Below, one piece after another: positions 42,571 through 49,497 of a stretch of 64,000 bases of DNA. A model generated the notes under the pieces. The model did not search any database and was not told where the DNA came from. It saw only the letters and a list, made by a program, of their open reading frames with translations. The stretch comes from Alicyclobacillus tolerans (GTDB lineage Bacteria > Bacillota > Bacilli > Alicyclobacillales > Alicyclobacillaceae): assembly GCF_021739485.1 (NCBI RefSeq), contig NZ_JAJFNK010000002.1, positions 62,001 through 126,000 of the forward strand, read 5' to 3'. Position 1 is the first letter of the stretch; each line of letters begins with the position of its first letter. Made by a program: the position numbers and the translations under genes.

Positions 42571-42987
42571 ATGACAGCAAAATCTGAACCCCAGTGGAAC
42601 GTTCCCAGTGACCGCTACTACGACAAACACCATCAATGGTATCAAATGGAGGACGAACTCGTAACCGTCGGCATCACGGACTACACCCAGGATACTGCCG
42701 GAGACATTGTCTATGTGTCTGTGCCGGCAGTGGGGGCCAAGGTCAAATCGGGTCAACCGATTGGAAGCCTGGAGTCCGGAAAATGGGTCGGACAAATTTA
42801 CGCACCTTGCGATGGGGTCGTCGTGGAGGCCAACGAGGCCATCGAACAAACGCCCACTCTGTTAAACGAGGCGCCGTATACCAACGGATGGGTGGTCAAG
42901 ATTAGGCCAAGTCAAGCAGTATCGTCCGAGCAGTTTATGAGCGCAAAGCAGTATCGGGACCAGTTGCGCGTGGACGAAAGCGCATGA
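42571..42987 (+). CDS. Lipoate-binding protein, most GcvH-like (LbpA copy 3)
   Basis: A 138-residue protein with RYYDKHHQWYQMEDELVTVGITDYTQDTAGDIVYVSVP, closer to glycine cleavage H protein than the other two, but with the LbpA-type lipoyl motif LESGKWVG (Lys71). It also carries NEAPYTNGWVVKI. No glycine cleavage genes are nearby, so a role in this sulfur system is more likely. It overlaps the next ligase gene by ATGA, which suggests a matched pair. Confidence 0.83.
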   Translation: MTAKSEPQWNVPSDRYYDKHHQWYQMEDELVTVGITDYTQDTAGDIVYVSVPAVGAKVKSGQPIGSLESGKWVGQIYAPCDGVVVEANEAIEQTPTLLNEAPYTNGWVVKIRPSQAVSSEQFMSAKQYRDQLRVDESA

Positions 42988-44063
42988 ACACTTGGAGGTT
43001 GTTAGACCCTGGTCCTTTGCCGGCCTGGCGTCAAATGGCCTTGGACGCGGTAGTCATCCGGGCACGTGCGGAACACCGGGTACCCGACACCATCCGCTTC
43101 ATGGAGTTTGAACCCCACGCGGCCTTGTTGGGCTACCATCAAGCCTTGGACTTGGAGGTTTACGCCGACGTGTGTGCGGACCTTGGCGTTGAGGTGAACC
43201 GTCGAATTACAGGCGGCGGAGCCATTTACATGGACTCCCGGCAATTGGGATGGGAGATTTGCTTAAGCAGTCAAAGCTCGACTCTGCCCGCAGAACCCAT
43301 GCAAATCTATCAAAAATTCGCGTCGGTCGTCGTCGAAACCTTGGCTCACTTTGGCATTGAAGCCGCTTTTCGCCCGGTGAACGACGTCGAGGTCTGCGGC
43401 CGTAAAATTTCGGGAACAGGGGGGACGCAGTGGGGCGATGCCTGGATTTACCAAGGGACGCTGCTCATCGATTTCGACGTGGACACCATGTTAAGGGTTT
43501 TGCGTCTACCCATTGAAAAGCTGACAGACAAAGAAGTCTCTTCATTTCGGCAGCGGACGGTTACGGTACGTGAACTGCTGCGAGGGGCTGTACCGCCCAT
43601 CTCTGAGGTCAAAGCCGTCATGGTCAACGCTTTGCAAAAAGTGCTCGGAGTGCAAGTTCAACCCGCAACACTCACCCCTGGAGAACAAGAGGAATGGGTG
43701 CGAACGCAAGATGACTATCGGCACATGGAATGGATTAACCGAAGACGACCTCCGGCTTTAGGCCAAGACGTACTCGTTGGCGCGACAAAGGCCCAGGGAG
43801 GACTGCTCAAAGCTTCATTGGTGGTCGATAAAGGTGCGCAGAGAATTCGCAGGGCGTTTTTGTCTGGAGATTTTTTTGTCTATCCTGAGCGAGCTGTCAT
43901 GGACATGGAAGCCAGCTTGAAGGAAGCGCCTGCAGACCCAAGACTCCTGCGGCTCCTGGTTCAAGACCACTACGAAAAGGGCAACCGGTACGTCGGCGTA
44001 GAGATTGAGGATTGGATGCGCGTGTTTGAGTTGGCTCTTTCGCAACAGCACGCCTCTGTATAA
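42984..44063 (+). CDS. Lipoate--protein ligase-like protein (sLpl, copy 3)
   Basis: A 359-residue protein with intact ligase motifs: NRRITGGGAIYMDS (about residues 72-85) and the lysine in DVEVCGRKISGTGG (Lys141). The C-terminal domain (LVGATKAQGGLLKASLVVDKGAQRIRRAFLSGDFFVYPE) is the accessory LplB-like domain, so this is an AB-type ligase. It is translationally coupled to LbpA copy 3 and followed by the two radical-SAM genes, the order expected for sLpl(AB)-LipS1-LipS2 lipoate assembly. Confidence 0.84.
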   Translation: MNTWRLLDPGPLPAWRQMALDAVVIRARAEHRVPDTIRFMEFEPHAALLGYHQALDLEVYADVCADLGVEVNRRITGGGAIYMDSRQLGWEICLSSQSSTLPAEPMQIYQKFASVVVETLAHFGIEAAFRPVNDVEVCGRKISGTGGTQWGDAWIYQGTLLIDFDVDTMLRVLRLPIEKLTDKEVSSFRQRTVTVRELLRGAVPPISEVKAVMVNALQKVLGVQVQPATLTPGEQEEWVRTQDDYRHMEWINRRRPPALGQDVLVGATKAQGGLLKASLVVDKGAQRIRRAFLSGDFFVYPERAVMDMEASLKEAPADPRLLRLLVQDHYEKGNRYVGVEIEDWMRVFELALSQQHASV

Positions 44064-44088
44064 CTGGGATGATCGAGGAGGAGATGGC

Positions 44089-45237
44089 ATGGCAGTTAGA
44101 GATCAGGATGTGGGGCAAAAGCAATTGCCTTTGATTGAGGAACGGCCTCACCAAGAAAACACGCCGGAAAGTCCCGACAGCGTTATGGTTTCATTGGCCG
44201 GAGCCATGACCTTGGGTCTGGAAAAGGGAAAATTCGCACGCGACGAGATCGTGTTGCGCGGTCTCAACGTTTTGATGACATATAAAGAGAACTGCTCCGC
44301 CAACTGCTCTTACTGCGGCGTCTCTCGGGAGAGGCGGGTACCCAGGGAAAAGACGACCTTCATTCGAGTCAAGTGGCCGGTGGTCAAAGTGGAGGAACTC
44401 ATTAACCGGACAAACACCGAAAAGCACCAGATGCGTCGACTGTGCGTCGGGATGTTGGCAAATCCGAAGTCGTTTGGACACTCGCTCGACGTGATCAGGC
44501 GTTTTAAAAAGGACACGAACCTGCTGATTTCCGGACTGATAACGGCTTCGTTAATCAAATCGCGCGAAGACCTGCAGCGCATTAAAGACTCCGGTGCGGA
44601 CCGGGTGGACATTGCCATTGACGCTGCAACGGAAGAGCTGTTTGAAAAGCACCGTGGACGGCCGGTCCGGGGTCCCCACCGCTGGGACCACTTTTGGTGG
44701 GTGACGGAAGAAGCGACAAAGGTTTATGAACCGGGAACCGTGGGCATTCACCTGGTGGCTGGGTTGGGCGAGACCGAACAGGAGCTGCTCGCCGCGTGTC
44801 AAAAAGCCCAAGACATGGGCGTGGTCACCCATTTGTTCTCGTTTAATCCCGAGCCCAGCACCCTGTTAGGAGACCATCCTCAGCCTTCTTTAGGCCACTA
44901 CCGACGGTGTCAGTTGGGCGTCTACTTGATGAATGTCATGGGTAAGAGCATCAAAGAGTTCCGATTCAATTCGGCAGGTCAAGTGGTAGACTTCGGTGCG
45001 GACCGGGAAGAATTCGATCGCGTCGTCAACTCAGGTCTACCGTTTATGACCTCCGGATGCCCGGATGAAACGGGCCAAACGGCTTGCAACCGACCGTATG
45101 GCAACGGCCGTCCCAGTGAACCGATGAGGAACTTCCCCTTTGTCCCGACTCGTCAGGATGTCGAGGACATTTGGTCGCAGCTTTGGAGCAGCTGGGAGGG
45201 GGATGACCATGCTGTCAACCAGGGTAGCCTGGGCTGA
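44089..45237 (+). CDS. Radical SAM lipoyl synthase component (LipS1/LipS2 type)
   Basis: A 382-residue radical SAM protein with the cluster motif CSANCSYC (Cys69, 73, 76) and further cysteines near the C-terminus (SGCPDETGQTACNRPYG) suited to an auxiliary cluster. The LipS1/LipS2 pair, known from archaea and sulfur-oxidizing bacteria, inserts the two sulfurs into octanoyl groups in place of LipA. The neighbouring second radical SAM gene and the sLpl genes support this. Which of the two is LipS1 I cannot settle. ATG 44089 follows GAGGAGGAG. Confidence 0.82.
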   Translation: MAVRDQDVGQKQLPLIEERPHQENTPESPDSVMVSLAGAMTLGLEKGKFARDEIVLRGLNVLMTYKENCSANCSYCGVSRERRVPREKTTFIRVKWPVVKVEELINRTNTEKHQMRRLCVGMLANPKSFGHSLDVIRRFKKDTNLLISGLITASLIKSREDLQRIKDSGADRVDIAIDAATEELFEKHRGRPVRGPHRWDHFWWVTEEATKVYEPGTVGIHLVAGLGETEQELLAACQKAQDMGVVTHLFSFNPEPSTLLGDHPQPSLGHYRRCQLGVYLMNVMGKSIKEFRFNSAGQVVDFGADREEFDRVVNSGLPFMTSGCPDETGQTACNRPYGNGRPSEPMRNFPFVPTRQDVEDIWSQLWSSWEGDDHAVNQGSLG

Positions 45238-46174
45238 TTGCGAACTGAACGACCTCGTAAAGGAGGCCAAAAGCGTCTCTGAACAACACTTTAAACGCGA
45301 GATTCTCTTCGCAGCGCCAAGTCAAAAACACTACGACACAGGCGCGTATCAAAATGAGCGCAAAGCCTTTCGCACCATTAGTGTGACGGGCCGGGCCTGC
45401 GCCTTACACTGCGAACACTGCGATACGAAGGTTCTAGACGACATGCTGGTCGCAAATACTCCGTCCAAGCTGATGGACATTGGAGCCGCACTCGTCGACG
45501 CCGGAGCTCAAGGAGTTCTCATCAGCGGCGGGTGCCTGGAGGACGGGTCAGTCCCTCTGGACCGGTTTCTGGAGGACATCGCCGTGCTCAAGAACAAGGG
45601 ACTGCGGGTACTAGTCCACACCGGACTGGTGCGCAGAGAAGTGGCCAAAGGTCTAAAGGAAGCTGGAGTAGACCAGATCCTTTTGGACATCATCGGACAC
45701 GACGATACCATCCGGGAAGTGTACCACCTGGAACGAACGACCGACGCGTACCGCAGTGCGCTGGCCATTTTGCGCGAAGAGGGTCTGGCCGCGGTCCCTC
45801 ACGTTGTGGTCGGTCTGCATTTTGGTCAAATTCTAGGAGAGTTTGAGGCTCTGAGAATGATTCAGGAAGAAGGAGCTGCCCAGTTGGTCATCGTTGTCCT
45901 TCAGCCGATTGTCGGCACGGCGATGGCGCGCATTCCGGCAATTTCCGGAGACGAAGTGGGGAGAGTGTTGGCTGCGGCGCGGATCATGATGCCGCAGATT
46001 CCCATCTCCTTGGGTTGTGCAAAGCCTCCGGGAATCGAAAAGCACAAAATGGAAAGATGGGCTGTGGATGTCGGAGTGCAAAGCATTGCCTACCCGCTGC
46101 CTCAAACCATTCGTTACGCCGAACAGTCAGGGTTTAAAATTCGCTACCATGAACAGTGTTGTTCGGTTTTATAG
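45209..46174 (+). CDS. Second radical SAM lipoyl synthase component (LipS1/LipS2 type)
   Basis: A 321-residue radical SAM protein with CALHCEHC (Cys64, 68, 71), GVLISGGCLEDG and a C-terminal CC pair (HEQCCSVL). It overlaps the first radical SAM gene by 29 bases, so both are made together, as expected for a two-enzyme synthase. ATG 45209 lies 7 bases after GGGAGGGGG; ATG 45203 is possible. The usual companion lipT was not found in the window. Confidence 0.82.
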   Translation: MLSTRVAWADCELNDLVKEAKSVSEQHFKREILFAAPSQKHYDTGAYQNERKAFRTISVTGRACALHCEHCDTKVLDDMLVANTPSKLMDIGAALVDAGAQGVLISGGCLEDGSVPLDRFLEDIAVLKNKGLRVLVHTGLVRREVAKGLKEAGVDQILLDIIGHDDTIREVYHLERTTDAYRSALAILREEGLAAVPHVVVGLHFGQILGEFEALRMIQEEGAAQLVIVVLQPIVGTAMARIPAISGDEVGRVLAAARIMMPQIPISLGCAKPPGIEKHKMERWAVDVGVQSIAYPLPQTIRYAEQSGFKIRYHEQCCSVL

Positions 46175-46195
46175 ACGGACTTAACGCTGCATCGA

Positions 46196-46236
46196 CCGCA
46201 CAGAGGGTTTGCCCTTGTCCCTTTGTGCGGCGTTTT
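46196..46236 (+). terminator. Intrinsic terminator of the sHdr operon
   Basis: A 12-bp stem (CCGCACAGAGGG with CCCTTTGTGCGG, one G-U pair) with an 11-base loop is followed by CGTTTTGCG and a further TTTT. It lies 22 bases after the last radical SAM gene and closes the 18.5-kb unit. Confidence 0.8.
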
Positions 46237-46360
46237 GCGTTCTTTTACAGGCCTTAAAAATTTCCCATCCTTTTTCTTTACACTCTTCGACAGGAAATGA
46301 CAGACGCGCTGTGCTATGGTAAATGTAGAGTTTTGCCTTGCTTAAAAGGGGATAAGGGGA

Positions 46361-46525
46361 ATGCAAGACTACAGAAATAATGCGAAGGACAGTCCACTGA
46401 TTTGGTGTATCGAGTGTCGAACTTTGGTCAGTTCGGAACAGGCGCAACACATCATGCACACCGTTTTTCGCGTCGAACCAGAGGGAGTTTTTCCGTTTGG
46501 AATCTGTCAAAAGCACAACGGGTAA
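46361..46525 (+). CDS. Small protein with CxxC...C-x2-H knuckle, unknown
   Basis: A 54-codon ORF begins at ATG 46361 after AAAAGGGGATAAGGGG. The product has WCIECRTLVS and ends GICQKHNG, so C-x2-C followed by C-x2-H could bind zinc. It is too short for most gene finders. No relative is recognised. The 460 bases after it (46526-46988) hold no ORF that I trust and no structure that I recognise. Confidence 0.4.
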   Translation: MQDYRNNAKDSPLIWCIECRTLVSSEQAQHIMHTVFRVEPEGVFPFGICQKHNG

Positions 46526-46988
46526 CAACCGCACAGCGCGGTGAATACCCTATGCACTGCCCCCGCTTGCAGTGGATTCCATCCAAGGACTTCTGTCCAA
46601 AACGGGGTAATGAACCCTCTGAGGACACGACCGCCAGCCCCTCCGTCTCGTCAATTTCTCCTGAAAACTGTCACCGGGCCGCCGTAGTTCCAACCCACAC
46701 TGGGTGGCTTGTTCAGCCTGGGCACGTCCATCTAGGATTTCATACCCATCTCATGGACACCACAGTTAACCCGCCAGAAACTCGAAATTCAATGGCCTTT
46801 CCCACCTGTGTCCAGCTTTGCAGCTACCTTGCCACAACAGCCTGCACATCGCTCGCGGGGCCAGAGAGGCCGACGGTCCTGTCCTCGGAAATGAATAGGA
46901 TGCAATTCACAACTCGAGATAAAATTGGAAACTACCTTAACAGCCGAATGGTGAAGGTCTTGTCTAACAATTTCATTATGTTCGTTTC

Positions 46989-47177
46989 CTACCGGACTGT
47001 GAATAGCTCGCTTGGACGGTTTGTGAAGGGGACACGAGGGTGAGTTTGTCGTTCTTTCATCTCGAATAGGATCATTTTTTGACGCAGAACCTCAATTGGG
47101 CATTGTGGGCATTGGGTAGAGCCGTAGAGGCCGCAGGACAGGCAAATGGAGTTCAGCTTTTTCTGTACGCTCGACAT
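46989..47177 (-). CDS. Small CxxC-CxxC zinc-ribbon-like protein, unknown
   Basis: A 62-residue product starting at ATG 47177 nine bases after a GGAGG site. Its N-terminal half has ICLSCGLYGSTQCPQCP, two CxxC pairs typical of a structural zinc site, and the C-terminal half is charged. Its size and knuckle resemble the opposite small ORF at 46361 only in general terms. Function unknown. Confidence 0.45.
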   Translation of the reverse strand: MSSVQKKLNSICLSCGLYGSTQCPQCPIEVLRQKMILFEMKERQTHPRVPFTNRPSELFTVR

Positions 47178-47259
47178 CAATTCTGGCCTCCGTCAAGTGG
47201 TCTGTGTGGGAGCACATGCTCCATTAAACTACGCGGCAGGGGTGTGCGTAAAGAGCGAA

Positions 47260-47275
47260 ACCTGTCGAAACAGGT
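47260..47275 (+). other. Short CGAA-tetraloop hairpin
   Basis: ACCTGT/ACAGGT with a CGAA loop lies upstream of the Lin0512 gene, without a T-run. The stretch 47178-47441 otherwise shows no gene that I can support. Confidence 0.3.
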
Positions 47276-47441
47276 CTAGTTTCTGGCGAATTTCAGGCGA
47301 AGTGAAAAATGTCGCAACTCACCTCTCTGTGTGAATTTTTGCCGACAAATGAAACGTTTTGCGCTTTCCGAACTGTGTGATAACGTGGTGGGTGAGAAGG
47401 GAAATGAGTTGCGAGTTGTTTTTTCGACAGGAGGTATGGCC

Positions 47442-47801
47442 TTGAAACAGGTGATTTTCATCGAGGTGGGAATGGGTATCGACTTGCACGGACAAGACGT
47501 GACTCGAGCATGTGTTCGAGCGGCCCGGCAAGCCATCGGGCACAACTCGATGCCTGGGCTTCGTCGCGTGTTGCCCAACGAGAGCTTTGACGAAATGAAG
47601 GTAAACGTTATTTTAGGGGTTCCGTTCCGTCAAGACGAAGTCGATCTCGACGCAGTTCGCGGGGTTTTTCCGTACGGAGAGGTATCTGTACAGGTCAAAC
47701 CCGGAGGGCTTTTGGCGTCGAGTGGAGTCGTCCTCGAAGACAAAGGAGACCTGACCGATGAAATGGTGATTGTCAACGCAGTCGTGGAAGTAGGGTATTA
47801 G
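47442..47801 (+). CDS. Lin0512 family protein
   Basis: A 119-residue protein beginning LKQVIFIEVGMGIDLHGQDVTRACVRAARQAIGHNSMPGL, the signature of the Lin0512 family (TIGR02058), small conserved proteins of unknown function in Bacillota and others. The start is TTG 47442, seven bases after ACAGGAGG; ATG 47436 is too close to the site. It is followed 38 bases later by the dehydrogenase gene. Confidence 0.85.
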   Translation: MKQVIFIEVGMGIDLHGQDVTRACVRAARQAIGHNSMPGLRRVLPNESFDEMKVNVILGVPFRQDEVDLDAVRGVFPYGEVSVQVKPGGLLASSGVVLEDKGDLTDEMVIVNAVVEVGY

Positions 47802-47839
47802 GACAGACGGTGTAATACCGCCGTTAAGGGGGATTGACG

Positions 47840-48628
47840 ATGAACCAGGGAGCGTTGGCCGGAAAGACCGCTGTCGTCACCGGTGCGGGCAGCGGCATTG
47901 GATTGCAAGTCGCCACGCAGTTTGCGTTAGAAGGCGCTCGCGTTGTCGTATCGGACCTGCGCCGCGAAGCTGCGGAGGGTGCGGCAAAGTCCCTTACCGA
48001 CCAGGGACTGATTGCTCGTGCGTTCACCGCAGACGCGGGTTCGGAAGGCGATGTGAAGCGTCTTTTGGAGTTCGCAAACAACGCGTTTGGTTCTTTGGAC
48101 ATTGTCGTCAACAATGCCGGAATACAGTTTGTTGCGAACATCGAAGACTTCCCGGTCGACAAGTTTCAGCAAATCGTCCAATTAATGCTCGTGGGCCCGT
48201 TTATTTCAATCAAATACGCCTTTCCTTATATGAAGCAGCAAAAGTATGGCCGCATCATCAACATGGCTTCGATTAACGGGTTGATTGGGTTTGCGGGGAA
48301 AGCCGCCTACAATTCCGCTAAACACGGAGTGATTGGACTGACCAAGGTCGCGGCGTTAGAAGGAGCCCCGCACAACATTACGGTGAACGCTTTGTGTCCT
48401 GGATACGTGGACACGCCTCTCGTTCGCAATCAACTGCAAGACCTGGCGAAAACTCGAGGAGTCGACCTAGAGAGCGTGCTCGAACAAGTGATCTATCCTT
48501 TGGTTCCGCAAAGGCGCCTCTTAGACCCAAGTGAAGTGGCCGATTACGCGCTGTTTTTGGCGTCTGAAAAAGCCCGCAGTGTGACAGGGCAGGCGGTCGT
48601 CATCGACGGCGGCTATACGGCGCAGTAA
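47840..48628 (+). CDS. bdhA: 3-hydroxybutyrate dehydrogenase (SDR family)
   Basis: A 262-residue short-chain dehydrogenase with TGAGSGIGLQVA (cofactor loop), NNAGIQFVANIEDFP and the catalytic Tyr-x3-Lys in AAYNSAKHGVIGLTK. GIQFV..IEDFP and CPGYVDTPLVRNQL are typical of D-3-hydroxybutyrate dehydrogenase, which converts hydroxybutyrate to acetoacetate with NAD. ATG 47840 is 7 bases after AAGGGGG. A long hairpin follows. Confidence 0.9.
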   Translation: MNQGALAGKTAVVTGAGSGIGLQVATQFALEGARVVVSDLRREAAEGAAKSLTDQGLIARAFTADAGSEGDVKRLLEFANNAFGSLDIVVNNAGIQFVANIEDFPVDKFQQIVQLMLVGPFISIKYAFPYMKQQKYGRIINMASINGLIGFAGKAAYNSAKHGVIGLTKVAALEGAPHNITVNALCPGYVDTPLVRNQLQDLAKTRGVDLESVLEQVIYPLVPQRRLLDPSEVADYALFLASEKARSVTGQAVVIDGGYTAQ

Positions 48629-48642
48629 AGCAGTTCGTGACC

Positions 48643-48711
48643 GCTGCGACGTGCTGCGACGTGCCGGTTTACCGCAAAGCCCGCGACAGCGACGGCACAG
48701 CACGTCGCAGC
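48643..48711. terminator. Long hairpin between convergent genes
   Basis: A perfect 14-bp stem (GCTGCGACGTGCTG / CAGCACGTCGCAGC) continues, after a 5-base bulge, as TGCCG/CGGCA. It lies between bdhA (+) and the glycosylase gene (-) and probably serves both as a terminator, although no T-run follows. Confidence 0.55.
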
Positions 48712-48727
48712 GTCATTCAATAGGGTT

Positions 48728-49408
48728 TCAGGACTGCGTGAAAGAGTGGTTTTGCTGCGCATATTGGCATAGCGGTGCAAGGGGACAGGGCGTACAGGAC
48801 GGGTTTTTCGGCGAACAGTAGTGATGCCCGACGGCATCGAGCAAAGCATGGTATTGGTTAAACAACGCCACGTCCGCGGGGAGGTTCTCCATGAACCACG
48901 TTCGCAATTCCTCGTAGCCAGCTTGTTCTTGCGTAATTCCAAGCCGCGCCAGAATCCGTTGGGTATACGCGTCTATGACAAAGGAAAGCTGCCCGCCGGC
49001 ATACAAAACAATATCGTCCGCAGTTTCTGGACCAATCCCGTAGATGTTGAGCAGCTGTTCGCGCAGTTGAGGTACCGGTTGGCGCAAGAAGGCTTCCAAA
49101 TCTCCTTTGTAGTTGGCATCAAGAAAGTCGGAGAATGCCTTGAGTTTTTTGGCTTTGGTTTTATAAAACCGGGTGGATACAACGCAGGGTTCAATTTCGT
49201 CCAAAGGTGCGCGGTGAAGCGCGGCAAAAGACAGCAGGTCCTGTTGGCGCAGCTTCTCAATGGCTTTTTCGGTATTGGACCAGGACACGTTTTGCACCAG
49301 TATCGCCCCAATCACGACCTCTTCCTTGGTTTGTGCAGGCCACCAGTGCCGGTCCCCGAAGTGCTCAAACATCAACTGGTAAATTTGAAGGAGTTTCTCT
49401 TGAACCAA
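48728..49408 (-). CDS. HhH-GPD DNA glycosylase, MagIII-like endonuclease III family
   Basis: A 226-residue helix-hairpin-helix glycosylase: QNVSWSNTEKAIEKL, the HhH motif NIYGIGPETADDIVLYAGG, the catalytic Asp in FVIDAYTQRI and the [4Fe-4S] loop CSPKNPSCTPCPLAPLC. The lysine that gives endonuclease III its lyase activity is Glu here (GPETAD), as in monofunctional 3-methyladenine glycosylases such as MagIII. TTG 49408 follows GGGGGG; an upstream ATG at 49465 has no ribosome site. Confidence 0.85.
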   Translation of the reverse strand: MVQEKLLQIYQLMFEHFGDRHWWPAQTKEEVVIGAILVQNVSWSNTEKAIEKLRQQDLLSFAALHRAPLDEIEPCVVSTRFYKTKAKKLKAFSDFLDANYKGDLEAFLRQPVPQLREQLLNIYGIGPETADDIVLYAGGQLSFVIDAYTQRILARLGITQEQAGYEELRTWFMENLPADVALFNQYHALLDAVGHHYCSPKNPSCTPCPLAPLCQYAQQNHSFTQS

Positions 49409-49497
49409 ATCTGTACCCCCCAAACACGTGTTGGCTTTGCCAGACGCCGTCTGTCGAGCTTTCATTTTTTAAACCGCGATGTCTGCAACGCAAGCCA

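Noticed and set aside
42571..42987. Glycine cleavage H protein
   Set aside because: The lipoyl motif is LbpA-type (ESGKW), it is coupled to a ligase in the sulfur operon, and no gcvT or gcvP is present; a double role cannot be fully excluded.
46402..47043. A 213-codon open frame after the sHdr terminator
   Set aside because: Composition is not protein-like, it has no ribosome site, and it overlaps better small ORFs on both strands.
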